A stretch of 64,000 nucleotides of DNA. It comes from Massilia sp. PDC64 (lineage in GTDB: Bacteria > Pseudomonadota > Gammaproteobacteria > Burkholderiales > Burkholderiaceae_D). The notes beneath the pieces were generated by a model that saw only the letters and a program-made list of their open reading frames with translations, was not told the origin of the DNA and did not search any database. The DNA lies in assembly GCF_900101265.1 (NCBI RefSeq), contig NZ_FMZS01000008.1, positions 1-64,000 of the forward strand, in the 5' to 3' direction. This document shows positions 8,237 through 16,623 of this stretch, one piece after another (the stretch's first letter is position 1; each line of letters begins with the position of its first letter). The translations under genes and the position numbers were made by a program.

Positions 8237-9429
8237 GATATCCCTGTTGTTGTTTGGATGGGTTGGTAATGATCGGATCGGGTACGGATGGCACGCATGC
8301 CGACGGCGGCGACGGCGTACAGCAGGGCGACGGTCCAGAACATGGCGGACAGCGGCACCCACGCGAGTGCCAGGCCGCCGGCGCCGGCGCCCACCAGCGC
8401 GCCGGCCTTGGCCGCGCCGTTGCCGGCGCCGAGCACGCGGCCCTGCTGGGCGTCGTCCGCCTCGCGCGAGAGCAGGCCATAAAAGACGGGCAGCAGCGCG
8501 GCGAGGCACACGCCCCACAGCACGCGCGCCAGCACGAACAGGACGATGTTCGTGGCGAGAGCCTGCACCGCGACGATGGCGACGCAGGCCCAGAGAATCC
8601 ATTCGACCTGCGCGAGCACGCGCGCATGGGCCAGGTGCGCGAACCGCCTGGCCCAGAACGGCGCGGCCAGGCACAGGCCCAGCGCCGTGCCGGCATAGCA
8701 CAGGCCCGTCACGCGGTTCGACACGTGCAGGACTTCGTCGGCATACAGGCCGAAGAACGTCTGCGGCATCATCTTCCCGGCCTGGACCAGCACGATGCCG
8801 AGCAGCAGGCCAACGGCACCGGTGGGCAGCGGCGTCTTCTGCGCACCTGCACGCACGGGCTGCGACGGGAGCGGCGCGACAGAGGGCAGGACAACAGCGG
8901 CCAGCGCCGCGCACAGCAGGCACGCGGCGCCCGCCCACACGTTCACGCTGGCGAAACCCCGCGCATCGAACAGCCAGCCGCCGAGGACGGGACCGGCCAC
9001 GGAGCCGATGGCCGTCGCGGCCTGCAGCTGCGCCATCAGCGCGCCGCGCGCCGCGCGCGTCACGAGCTGCGCGCCATAGGCTTGCGCCGCCGCGATGTAG
9101 CCGGCGAGGGCGCCCTGCAGCAGCCGGATGAAGAGGATGACGGCCACGCTGTCCGTCGCCGCGATCCACCACTGCGTGGCGGCCAGCGCGAGCAACGCGC
9201 GCAGCAGCATCGGCTTGTGGCCGACCTTGTCGCCCAGGCGGCCCCACCATGGCGTCGTGCACATGGCCATCGCCATCGGACCTGCGTAGGCGATGGCGCT
9301 GACCCACGCCAGCGCGTGCGGCGACAGCTCGCCCAGATGGCGCAGGTGCAGGGGCCAGAACGGGCCGCTCATCTCCATGGCGCCCATCGCCACGAGCTGC
9401 AGCGCGAACAGCCAGCGCGTGGTCGTCAT
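8233..9429 (-). CDS. MFS transporter, probable siderophore exporter
   Basis: The 398-residue protein has about 12 hydrophobic segments and the MFS motif A between TM2 and TM3 (WWGRLGDKVGHKPML). It is coupled at both ends by ATGA overlaps: its start with the NIS synthetase stop, and its stop with the TonB receptor start. By analogy with lbtB, fslB and pvsC, MFS exporters placed beside single NIS synthetases, it most likely exports the siderophore. The first ATG giving MTTTRWLFALQLVAMGAMEM was chosen over a longer frame because of the overlap. Confidence 0.85.
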   Translation of the reverse strand: MTTTRWLFALQLVAMGAMEMSGPFWPLHLRHLGELSPHALAWVSAIAYAGPMAMAMCTTPWWGRLGDKVGHKPMLLRALLALAATQWWIAATDSVAVILFIRLLQGALAGYIAAAQAYGAQLVTRAARGALMAQLQAATAIGSVAGPVLGGWLFDARGFASVNVWAGAACLLCAALAAVVLPSVAPLPSQPVRAGAQKTPLPTGAVGLLLGIVLVQAGKMMPQTFFGLYADEVLHVSNRVTGLCYAGTALGLCLAAPFWARRFAHLAHARVLAQVEWILWACVAIVAVQALATNIVLFVLARVLWGVCLAALLPVFYGLLSREADDAQQGRVLGAGNGAAKAGALVGAGAGGLALAWVPLSAMFWTVALLYAVAAVGMRAIRTRSDHYQPIQTTTGIS

Positions 9430-11276
9430 GCGAGCGGATTGGGCATGGTGCCGTGCACGTCGTCCTGCGTGTCGGACAGGCGCATGCGCAGGAACGCTTT
9501 CGCGGGCCAGTCGTGCTCCAGCAGCGCCTCGCGTTCGGCGTGCCAGCGGGCCGCGTCGACGCGCGTGCGCACGGCGCTGAACACGGCGTCGATCTCGCGT
9601 CGCAGGACATCCCAGAAGTGATGCTCGGGATGGCCGTACGCGCGTGCCAGCAGCAGTGCCAGTTCGGACAGGTGGCACAGCAGCACGGCGTGCAGCAGCT
9701 TGTCGCGCACCGGTTCGTCGTCTTCGTAGACCGTGAAGCCGGCGCGGTACGTATCGATCGCGAGGCCCGTAGCGCGCAGCGTGGGGCCGTGGATGCGCAG
9801 GTCGCCGAAGTCGCGCGCGAGCAGCTGCGCAGGGGCGTAGTCCCCGTCGAGCATGATGAAGCTGTTCTGCTGGTGCGCCTCGAACGCGATGCCGTACACG
9901 AGATACGCGGACAGCAGCGCCGTCAGCACGGTGCGCGCATGGCGCTCGAAGTACGCGACGGCGCCCGCGGCATGGTCGCCGTATGCCAGCGCGACGGCCT
10001 CCGTCGCGAGCGGACGGCCGCTGAACGGCGATTCCGCGAACAGGGCGCCGACGGGCACCGGGAAGCGCGCGCCGTCCGCCCTGGCCATCGGATTGGCGCG
10101 GTACAGGATCGCGAGGTGGCGCGCGCGGTCGTCATCGCCCTGCGGGTCGAGGTAATACAGGCCCACGTCTTCGCGCACGATGTCGAGCGTGTTATCGAAA
10201 CCGGCTTCGGCATCGAGGATCGTCGCGAGCAGGCGTGTGATGCGCGGGCCCATCACGGCGGACTTCGGAGACACCGTCCGCTGCACGCTGGTCAGGCGCA
10301 GCGACACCGGCAGCTTCAGGTGCGGCAGGGTCGGCGAGCCGGCCGGGACGACGGTGCGGAACGACATCGTCGGCGTGGCGTCCAGCACGACGTCGTCCGG
10401 CAGCAGCAGGTCGCCGCGCGCAATCTCGGCCGCGAATTTTTCCGGGATCACCCTGCCGGCCTGGAACGGGTGAAGGGGCAGCGGGAGCCAGTCGGACGGC
10501 GACTTGCCCAGCGCGGCGAGGGCGACCTTCCAGCGCAGCAGCGCATCCGGGAAGTGGCGGCCGAACCACGCGAGGTAGTCGCCGTCGCCGGTCGAGAAGG
10601 TCACGCGCGCCTTGTCCGCACGGAGCGCGGCCAGCGGCACGGACAGCGTCGGCTGGAATTCCGGCGACAGCGCCGTGACCTCGTCCGCGGACAGGCCCAG
10701 CTTGGTCTTGAACGTGGGATGCCACGGGTGGCCCAGCGTGCCCCATTGTTCCAGCAGCAGGGCGGGATTCGCGTGGTTCGACTGGCGCAGCGCGGCGATG
10801 AAATGATCGTGGGACGAACCGAGTTCCGCGCGCAGCGTCCGCGCCCAGCCGCGGCGGTAGCTCAGGCACAGGACGTCGTTCGCGAGGCTGTTGTCGAGTT
10901 CGTGGATGAGCCGTTGCAGGTCTGCACCCTGGCCCGGCAGGGAAGGCGCCACGCAGGCCAGCAGCGCCGACGCGTGCACGACCGGCTGCGGCCGTTCCCC
11001 GGTCGCGTAGTACGACACGCCCCCGGCCAGCCGGCAATCGCCGATGCGGCCGAGGCTCAGGCCCTCGAAGCGCAGCATGCCTTGTTGCGCCCACAGCGGC
11101 AGCCACGATACCGCGCCCTCCGTGATCAACTGGTCCCGGTTCAGGAGGCCTTCGCGGAACAGTGCCTGCAATGTGCGCTGCAGGCTGCGCCGGCGCGCGT
11201 CGGACGACGCCAGCTCGGCGGCGACGGCGTCCAGGGAGTGATCGACGGGTTTGAGCGGTTTCGGTATCGCGTTCAT
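9426..11276 (-). CDS. IucA/IucC family NIS siderophore synthetase
   Basis: The 616-residue protein shows the NIS synthetase signatures: GHPWHPTFKTKLGLS (ATP loop), LPLHPFQAG, SFRTVVPAGSPTLPHLKLP with SVQRTVSPKSAVMGPRI, the catalytic EAHQQNSFI and RDFGDLRI, followed by the C-terminal FhuF-like helical part. Such enzymes adenylate a carboxylate such as citrate and condense it with an amine or alcohol. GAGAAGG precedes the ATG. It is the only biosynthetic gene in the operon, so the partner amine must come from general metabolism; a rhizoferrin-like citrate-putrescine product is one possibility (inference). A Fur-like site lies just upstream. Confidence 0.93.
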   Translation of the reverse strand: MNAIPKPLKPVDHSLDAVAAELASSDARRRSLQRTLQALFREGLLNRDQLITEGAVSWLPLWAQQGMLRFEGLSLGRIGDCRLAGGVSYYATGERPQPVVHASALLACVAPSLPGQGADLQRLIHELDNSLANDVLCLSYRRGWARTLRAELGSSHDHFIAALRQSNHANPALLLEQWGTLGHPWHPTFKTKLGLSADEVTALSPEFQPTLSVPLAALRADKARVTFSTGDGDYLAWFGRHFPDALLRWKVALAALGKSPSDWLPLPLHPFQAGRVIPEKFAAEIARGDLLLPDDVVLDATPTMSFRTVVPAGSPTLPHLKLPVSLRLTSVQRTVSPKSAVMGPRITRLLATILDAEAGFDNTLDIVREDVGLYYLDPQGDDDRARHLAILYRANPMARADGARFPVPVGALFAESPFSGRPLATEAVALAYGDHAAGAVAYFERHARTVLTALLSAYLVYGIAFEAHQQNSFIMLDGDYAPAQLLARDFGDLRIHGPTLRATGLAIDTYRAGFTVYEDDEPVRDKLLHAVLLCHLSELALLLARAYGHPEHHFWDVLRREIDAVFSAVRTRVDAARWHAEREALLEHDWPAKAFLRMRLSDTQDDVHGTMPNPLA

Positions 11277-11320
11277 AAGCTTGCCTTCTCAATAACGACG
11301 GGAACGCAGCATAGCGTAAA

Positions 11321-11335
11321 CGCGAATCATTCTCA
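11321..11335 (-). promoter_or_regulatory. Fur-box-like site upstream of the siderophore operon
   Basis: On the minus strand the sequence TGAGAATGATTCGCG agrees with the 7-1-7 Fur unit TGATAATnATTATCA at 10 of 14 positions, and a second weaker TGAGAAT repeat stands immediately upstream (to 11350). It is centred about 50 bases before the synthetase ATG. Iron repression of this operon is expected from its content. Confidence 0.55.
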
Positions 11336-11396
11336 ATACTATTCTCAATATTACCCGACATGGATCAAGGCGGGGGCATATGTTAAGGTTGCGCCG

Positions 11397-12290
11397 ATGA
11401 ATACCCGATCCAACGGCGGCTACGTCGGCCGCTTCGCTCCATCGCCCACGGGCCCGCTGCATGCCGGGTCGCTGGTCGCCGCGCTGGCGAGTTATCTCGA
11501 TGCACGCGCCCACCAGGGCACCTGGCTGATCCGCATCGAAGACATCGACGAGGGCCGCAGCGTGCCCGGTGCCGCCGAGGAGATCCTCGACCTGCTGCAC
11601 CGCCTCGGCATGGATTCCGACCGCGAGGTCGTGTGGCAGAGCCGCCGCAAGCAGTTGTACGAGGCCGCGTACGACCGCCTCGCCGGCCACGTCTACCCGT
11701 GCGGCTGCAACCGCCGCGAGATCGCCGACTCGCGCCTCGGCTTCGCACCCGACGGCGCCGCCATCTACCCGGGTACGTGCCGCCACGGCCTCGCACCGGG
11801 CCGCAGCCCGCGCAGCCTGCGCCTGCGCGTGCCGGAGGCCGGCGAGGACGTCATCACGTTCCAGGACCGCCTTGCGGGCGTCGTCACGCAACGGCTGGCC
11901 AGCGAGTCGGGCGATTTCGTGCTGAAGCGCGCGGATGGCTACTGGGCGTACCAGCTGGCGGTCGTCGTGGACGATGCGGAGCAGGGCGTGACGGACGTCG
12001 TGCGCGGTGCCGACCTGCTCGATTCCACGCCGCGCCAGATCTTCCTGCAGCGGCTGCTCGGCGTGCCGACGCCGCGCTACCTGCATGTGCCGGTGGTGCG
12101 TAACGAGAATGGCGAAAAGCTGTCGAAGCAGACCGGGGCGCTGGCCGTGCGGCCGGGGGACGAGGCGGGTGCCGTGGCCGCGTTGCGGCAGGCGGCGGGG
12201 TTTCTGGGGCTGGACGTGGGCGAAGCGGGTTCGCTGGAAGGATTCTGGCGAGCCGCGGTGCCTGCCTGGGCTGCGTTGTATGGAAGTTGA
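11397..12290 (+). CDS. gluQ: glutamyl-Q tRNA(Asp) synthetase
   Basis: The enzyme attaches glutamate to the queuosine base of tRNA-Asp. The 297-residue length and domain content fit: the class I catalytic core opens with RFAPSPTGPLHAGSLVAALAS, where HAGS stands for the HIGH motif. A Zn site (CGCNRRE ... YPGTCRHG) follows, and the KMSKS equivalent is KLSKQ near residue 242. The tRNA anticodon-binding domain of a true GluRS is absent, as expected. The ATG at 11397 was chosen because the protein begins just before the conserved strand; the reading frame itself stays open far upstream by antisense chance. Confidence 0.93.
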   Translation: MNTRSNGGYVGRFAPSPTGPLHAGSLVAALASYLDARAHQGTWLIRIEDIDEGRSVPGAAEEILDLLHRLGMDSDREVVWQSRRKQLYEAAYDRLAGHVYPCGCNRREIADSRLGFAPDGAAIYPGTCRHGLAPGRSPRSLRLRVPEAGEDVITFQDRLAGVVTQRLASESGDFVLKRADGYWAYQLAVVVDDAEQGVTDVVRGADLLDSTPRQIFLQRLLGVPTPRYLHVPVVRNENGEKLSKQTGALAVRPGDEAGAVAALRQAAGFLGLDVGEAGSLEGFWRAAVPAWAALYGS

Positions 12291-12315
12291 TGCCTCCCCG
12301 CATCAACCATTCATC

Positions 12316-12912
12316 TCACACCATCGGCCGCCTCCGGCTCATCCACATCAACCCGGCGAGACCCACGGCCAGCATCGACCACTCGGCTGTCTCCGGCACG
12401 GGCGGCGCGGCCACCAGCCAGCCGCGGATTTCCCCGTTCGGATACAGACTCGTGTGAATGTTGACGTAGGCTTCGTTGGCGTTGATGGCGTCGATGAGGG
12501 CCGACTGCGCACCCGACGCCGTGCCGCCATTCGAGCTCAGGAAGGCCGGATCGTAGGACATCTCGTCACCCAGCGGGATGGCGTTACTGTAGGTGCCCGC
12601 GCGCACGCCCAGCGGGAAGTCCTGGAATGGTACGGCCACCGGCGCCACGCCAGTGAAGGCCGAGCTGGTGCAGCAATGGATGTGGGCATCGGTAGTGGTG
12701 CCTTCCAGGTCGCGGAACGGCATGTCGACGAACATTTGCGTGCCGTTCAGGTCGATCGTCACGAGGCTGGTGCCGGGTGACGCATTGGGCGGGCTTTCCA
12801 GCGCCCCGCTGGCGACGGCCCGGTAGCTCGGGTCGGCCGGTGCGGCGCCGGCGGGCACGGCGACGGCCGTGGAAGCCGCTGCCAATGCGAGTACGGACAA
12901 AACATGTTTCAT
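12316..12912 (-). CDS. CHRD-domain exported protein with PEP-CTERM-like tail
   Basis: The start at 12912 has an ideal AGGAGGT 6 bases upstream and opens a signal peptide (MKHVLSVLALAAASTAVAVPAGA). Residues about 28-165 form a CHRD domain, seen in YRAVASGALESPPNASPGTS, DAHIHCC and the ending ANEAYVNIHTSLYPNGEIRGWL. The tail VPETAEWSMLAVGLAGLMWMSRRR is a variant PEP-CTERM signal (P-E, a hydrophobic helix, then RRR), which exosortase systems use for envelope/EPS sorting. The 5' leader is strongly folded (12923-12969). The exosortase itself is not in this window. Confidence 0.85.
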   Translation of the reverse strand: MKHVLSVLALAAASTAVAVPAGAAPADPSYRAVASGALESPPNASPGTSLVTIDLNGTQMFVDMPFRDLEGTTTDAHIHCCTSSAFTGVAPVAVPFQDFPLGVRAGTYSNAIPLGDEMSYDPAFLSSNGGTASGAQSALIDAINANEAYVNIHTSLYPNGEIRGWLVAAPPVPETAEWSMLAVGLAGLMWMSRRRPMV

Positions 12913-12922
12913 GAGTACCTCC

Positions 12923-12969
12923 TTTGAGCAAAAGTCCAGCACGCACCCCGTCCTGGGGTGCTGCTCAAA
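12923..12969 (-). promoter_or_regulatory. two-level hairpin in the 5' leader of the CHRD gene
   Basis: On the minus strand an outer perfect 8-bp stem TTTGAGCA / TGCTCAAA encloses an inner perfect 7-bp stem GCACCCC / GGGGTGC. The outer stem ends directly before the GGAGG Shine-Dalgarno at 12918-12922. This arrangement could control translation or mRNA stability. It does not match a riboswitch I know. Confidence 0.5.
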
Positions 12970-13085
12970 AACTTAGCATCGAAGACTTGAGCGGCCTCAC
13001 ACCATACGGCTGAGATAGTGCCCATGGGCGACTGAGATTTGGAAAGCTTGGCATAATCGTCAACTAACCTGAACTGAGTCCATTC

Positions 13086-14048
13086 ATGCGCCATCTTTAC
13101 AGCATCTTTACGCTTCTCACTATTTCCTCCATTGCCCAGGCCCAGGACGCGTCCCTGCTGGCCGGTGCCATGCGCGCCGACACGGATGCCGGCAATACCT
13201 CGTTCGCGGTCAACGTCGGTTATACGCAGCACCTGCACAAGTATTTCTCGGTGAGCGCGGACTACCTGAACGAGGGCCATCCGAAGTTCCACCACCGCGA
13301 CGGCCTCGGCGCCCAGCTGTGGGCGCACACGGCGATCCCGGAACGGGGCTGGTCGTTCGGCGCCGGCTTCGGTCCCTATTACTACTTCGATACGACGACA
13401 GGCAATGGCTCCCTGGGCGATTACCGCAACGACCACGGCTGGGGCCAGCTGATGAGCGTGAACGCGATCTATCACCTCCATTCGCGCGCCTACGTCGAGG
13501 CACGCCTGTCGCACACGCACGGCATCACGTCGCACGACAGCTCGATGCTGATGGTCGGCATGGGCTATGAACTGGGCAGCGTGCCGCGCGCGATCCGGCT
13601 CGAAAACGCCGACCGCGGCGACAACCTGGTCATGCTGCTCGCGGGCCGTTCGATCGTGAACAGTTTCAAGTCGGAGACGTCGACGTCGACGGGCCTGGAG
13701 TACCGGCGCACGTTCACGCCGAACATCGAGGGCAGCGTGATCCTGATGAACGAAGGGAAGGTGGATGCGGCCGAGCGCAAGGGCGTCTCGGCCCAGATAT
13801 GGCTGCTGCGTCCGTTCACCGAACGCACCGTGCTGGAAATGGGCTTCGGCGCCTACGCCATGCGCGACCAGCTCGACCGCACCGACCCCCACGCCGAGCG
13901 CGAGAGCCACGTGGCGCCGATCGCCTCGATCGGCATGCGCTACCGTATCGACGACCATTGGCGCGCCCAGCTCACGTGGAGCCGCGTCATCACGAACTAC
14001 GAGCGCGATTCGGACGTGTTCCTGCTCGGCGCCGGCTACGCGTTCTGA
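13086..14048 (+). CDS. outer-membrane beta-barrel protein with internal duplication
   Basis: The 320-residue protein has a signal peptide (MRHLYSIFTLLTISSIAQA), alternating amphipathic strands and a C-terminal aromatic residue (LLGAGYAF), the usual signs of an outer-membrane barrel. The two halves (about 24-165 and 185-320) look homologous: LLAGAMRADTDAGNTSFAVNVGY against MLLAGRSIVNSFKSETSTST, then ADYLNEGHPKFHHRDGLGAQLW against SVILMNEGKVDAAERKGVSAQIW, GWSFGAGFGPYYY against VLEMGFGAYAM, and the ends MLMVGMGYEL and VFLLGAGYAF. The family and ligand are unknown to me. It stands alone on its strand. Confidence 0.7.
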   Translation: MRHLYSIFTLLTISSIAQAQDASLLAGAMRADTDAGNTSFAVNVGYTQHLHKYFSVSADYLNEGHPKFHHRDGLGAQLWAHTAIPERGWSFGAGFGPYYYFDTTTGNGSLGDYRNDHGWGQLMSVNAIYHLHSRAYVEARLSHTHGITSHDSSMLMVGMGYELGSVPRAIRLENADRGDNLVMLLAGRSIVNSFKSETSTSTGLEYRRTFTPNIEGSVILMNEGKVDAAERKGVSAQIWLLRPFTERTVLEMGFGAYAMRDQLDRTDPHAERESHVAPIASIGMRYRIDDHWRAQLTWSRVITNYERDSDVFLLGAGYAF

Positions 14049-14051
14049 CGG

Positions 14052-14537
14052 TCAGGTGCGCACCGGATCCGTCGCCAGCGGCCGCTTCATGATCGTGATG
14101 CTGCCGTCGGCTTCGAGGAAGGCGCACTGCATCTCGTGACGCGCGCAGTCGGCCTGGCGCAGGGCCTGCTGGATGTCCGACTCGCCCACGCGGTTGCGGC
14201 GCAGGACCTTGTCGAAGAACACGCCGTCGCGGCCGATGAGCAGCGAGTCGCCGTCCAGCAACGTTTCCATGCGGTGGCTGTTGGCCGCGAGCATGCCGAA
14301 GCCTGCGTTCAGCACGATCAGCGTGGCCGCGATGATCAGGCCACCGCTGACGGAATCGTCGCCGCCCGACAGTCCATTCGACACGGCTTCCGACAACAGC
14401 ATCACGACGAGCAGGTCGAACGGCGTCAGCTGGCTGATCGTGCGCCGTCCGGACAATCGCACCATGACGAGCAGGGCGACGTAGACCATCGCGCCCCGCG
14501 CAACAAATTCCCACCAGGGAAGATCCATATCGAACAT
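14052..14537 (-). CDS. DUF421 domain membrane protein (YetF-like)
   Basis: The 161-residue protein starts with about three membrane helices (WEFVARGAMVYVALLVMVRLSGRR, then FDLLVVMLLSEAVSNGL and GGLIIAATLIVLNAGFGML) and ends in the soluble DUF421 domain, with PFDLLVVMLLSEA and NRVGESDIQQALRQ as conserved text. The start at 14537 has GAGAGG at the right distance. The function of the family is not established. It lies downstream of arsH on the same strand but 85 bases away, so membership of the ars operon is uncertain. Confidence 0.8.
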   Translation of the reverse strand: MFDMDLPWWEFVARGAMVYVALLVMVRLSGRRTISQLTPFDLLVVMLLSEAVSNGLSGGDDSVSGGLIIAATLIVLNAGFGMLAANSHRMETLLDGDSLLIGRDGVFFDKVLRRNRVGESDIQQALRQADCARHEMQCAFLEADGSITIMKRPLATDPVRT

Positions 14538-14622
14538 AGCGGCCTCTCCGGAATGCAGCGGATGCATCCATCGTAATGACGGGGCCGGTAATTGACTGTT
14601 CGCTGGAGAACGTAACGGTGCT

Positions 14623-15330
14623 CTACAGTTTGCCGATCTGGCGGTCGATGGCTTTGCGCGCCCGTTCGCTGCGTTCGCTGTAGCGGTCGGTCAGGTAATC
14701 CGTGCGGCCGCGCAGCAGCAGCGTGAATTTGAAGAGTTCTTCCATCACGTCGACGACGCGGTCGTAATAGGCGGACGGGCGCATGCGGCCGGCGTCGTCG
14801 AATTCCTTGTACGCCATCGGGACGGACGACTGGTTCGGAATCGTGAACATGCGCATCCAGCGGCCCAGCAGGCGCAAGGTGTTGACCACGTTGAACGATT
14901 GCGAACCGCCGCAGACCTGCATCACGGCAAGCGTGCGTCCCTGGCTGGGCCGCACCGCGCCCTGTTCCAGCGGGATCCAGTCGATCTGGTTCTTCATGAC
15001 GGCCGTGACGGCGCCATGGCGCTCCGGGCTGCACCACACCTGGCCCTCGGACCACAGGCACAGTTCGCGCAGTTCGACGACCTTCGGATGCGTCTCGGGC
15101 ACGCTGCCCACCATCGGCAATTCCATCGGGTCGAAGATCTTCACCTCCGCCCCGAAGTGTTCGAGGATGCGGGCCGCCTCGTACGTGAGGAAGCGGCTGA
15201 ACGAGCGCTCGCGCAGCGAGCCGTACAGCATCAGGATGCGGGGCGGATGATCGAGGTTGCCGATGGGTTCCAGCTTGGCTTGTGTCGGCACGTCGAGGCG
15301 TTCGAAGTCGATGTTGGGCAGGTTGTCCAT
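14623..15330 (-). CDS. arsH: arsenical resistance flavoprotein ArsH
   Basis: ArsH is an NADPH-dependent FMN reductase that oxidises trivalent organoarsenicals. The 235-residue length is typical, the flavodoxin-like phosphate loop is GSLRERSFSRFLTYEAARIL (about 38-57), and ELCLWSEGQVWCSPERHG and VCGGSQSFNVVNTLR are family-specific. It is the last gene of arsR-arsC-arsB-arsH, 12 bases after arsB. The N-terminal extension before GSLRERS (about 37 residues) is normal for ArsH. Confidence 0.94.
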   Translation of the reverse strand: MDNLPNIDFERLDVPTQAKLEPIGNLDHPPRILMLYGSLRERSFSRFLTYEAARILEHFGAEVKIFDPMELPMVGSVPETHPKVVELRELCLWSEGQVWCSPERHGAVTAVMKNQIDWIPLEQGAVRPSQGRTLAVMQVCGGSQSFNVVNTLRLLGRWMRMFTIPNQSSVPMAYKEFDDAGRMRPSAYYDRVVDVMEELFKFTLLLRGRTDYLTDRYSERSERARKAIDRQIGKL

Positions 15331-15342
15331 GATGGGTCCGTG

Positions 15343-16623
15343 TCAGGAAAGCCGTAGCGCCAGCGCGGCCAGCGTCACGAGCAGGATCGGCAGGGTCAGC
15401 ACGATGCCGGTGCGGAAGTACTGGCCCCAGGAAATGCGGATGCCCTTGTCGGCCAGCACGTGCAGCCACAACAAGGTGGCCAGGCTGCCGATGGGCGTGA
15501 TCTTCGGACCGAGGTCGCAGCCGATCACGTTGGCATACACCATCGCTTCGCGCATGGCGCCCGTGGCGGGGACGGCATCGATCGCCAGCGCGCCGACCAG
15601 TACGGTGGGCATGTTGTTCATCACGGATGACAGCAACGCCGTGGCGAATCCGGTGCCGAGCGCGGCGCCCCACGTGCCGTGTGCCGCGCTGCGCGCCAGC
15701 AGCGCCGTCAGTCCGTCCGTGAGGCCGGCGTTGCGCAGCCCGTACACCACGAGGTACATCCCCAGCGAGAACACGACGACCTGCCACGGCGCGCCCTTGA
15801 GCACGGCGCGTACGGAAATGACGTGGCCCCGCGCCGCGACGGCCAGCAGCACGAGGGCACCCGTCGCGGCCACCGCGCTGATCGGCACGCCCGCGCGTTC
15901 CAGCCAGAAGAAGCCCGCGAGCAGCAGCGCCAGCACGTACCAGCCGGCGACGAAGGTCGCGCGGTCGCGGATGGCGTCGACGGGACGCTTCAGCTGGGCG
16001 ACGTCGTAGCGGGCGGGCAGGTCGCGGCCGAAGTACGCGAGGAGCGCGACGAGCGTGGCCAGCACCGCGACGATATCGACCGGCACCATCACGGCCGCGT
16101 AACGCGCGAAGCCGATGCCGAAATAATCCGCGGACACGATGTTGACGAGGTTCGAGACGACCAGCGGCAGGCTGGACGTGTCCGCGATGAAGCCGGCCGC
16201 CATCACGCATGCGAGCGTGGCGCGCGGCGGGAAGCGCAGCGCCGCCAGCATCGCGATGACGATCGGCGTGAGGATCAGCGCCGCGCCGTCGTTCGCGAAC
16301 AGCGCCGCGACGGCCGCGCCGAGCAGCACGAGCAGCACGAACAGGCGCCGGCCGTGCCCGCCGCCCCAGCGCGCGACGTGCAGTGCTGCCCATTCGAAGA
16401 ACCCGGCGCGGTCGAGCAGCAGGCTGATGACGATGATGGCGACGAAGGCGCCGGTGGCATTCCACACGATGTGCCAGACGACGGGGATGTCGTCCACGCG
16501 GATCACGCCCGCGAGCAGCGCAACCGCGGCGCCGGCGGCGGCGCTCCAGCCGATGCCGAGGCCGCGCGGCTGCCAGATGACGAGGACGAGCGTGGCGAGG
16601 AAGATGAGCAGCGCCGGCAGCAT
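15343..16623 (-). CDS. arsB: arsenite efflux membrane protein ArsB
   Basis: The 426-residue protein has about 11-12 membrane segments and the ArsB/NhaD ion transporter superfamily signatures ALFANDGAALILTPIVIAML, SLPLVVSNLVNIVSADYF and NVIGCDLGPKITPIGSLATL. It would extrude As(III) or Sb(III) using the proton gradient; no arsA ATPase gene is nearby. Its ATG shares one base with the arsC stop (TGATG), so translation is coupled. The pair arsC-arsB converts arsenate to arsenite and then exports it. Confidence 0.93.
   Translation of the reverse strand: MLPALLIFLATLVLVIWQPRGLGIGWSAAAGAAVALLAGVIRVDDIPVVWHIVWNATGAFVAIIVISLLLDRAGFFEWAALHVARWGGGHGRRLFVLLVLLGAAVAALFANDGAALILTPIVIAMLAALRFPPRATLACVMAAGFIADTSSLPLVVSNLVNIVSADYFGIGFARYAAVMVPVDIVAVLATLVALLAYFGRDLPARYDVAQLKRPVDAIRDRATFVAGWYVLALLLAGFFWLERAGVPISAVAATGALVLLAVAARGHVISVRAVLKGAPWQVVVFSLGMYLVVYGLRNAGLTDGLTALLARSAAHGTWGAALGTGFATALLSSVMNNMPTVLVGALAIDAVPATGAMREAMVYANVIGCDLGPKITPIGSLATLLWLHVLADKGIRISWGQYFRTGIVLTLPILLVTLAALALRLS

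Noticed and set aside
6068..8269. A 733-residue + strand open frame opposite the TonB receptor
   Set aside because: Antisense shadow of a clear receptor; repetitive Val/Ala/Arg-rich text with no signal or motif.
8237..9610. In-frame upstream extension of the TonB receptor to over 1100 residues
   Set aside because: The extension is the MFS gene read in another frame; the receptor has its own signal peptide and ATGA-coupled start at 8236.
9453..11396. In-frame upstream extension of gluQ to 945 residues
   Set aside because: It runs antisense through the NIS synthetase; GluQ homologues begin at the ATG at 11397.
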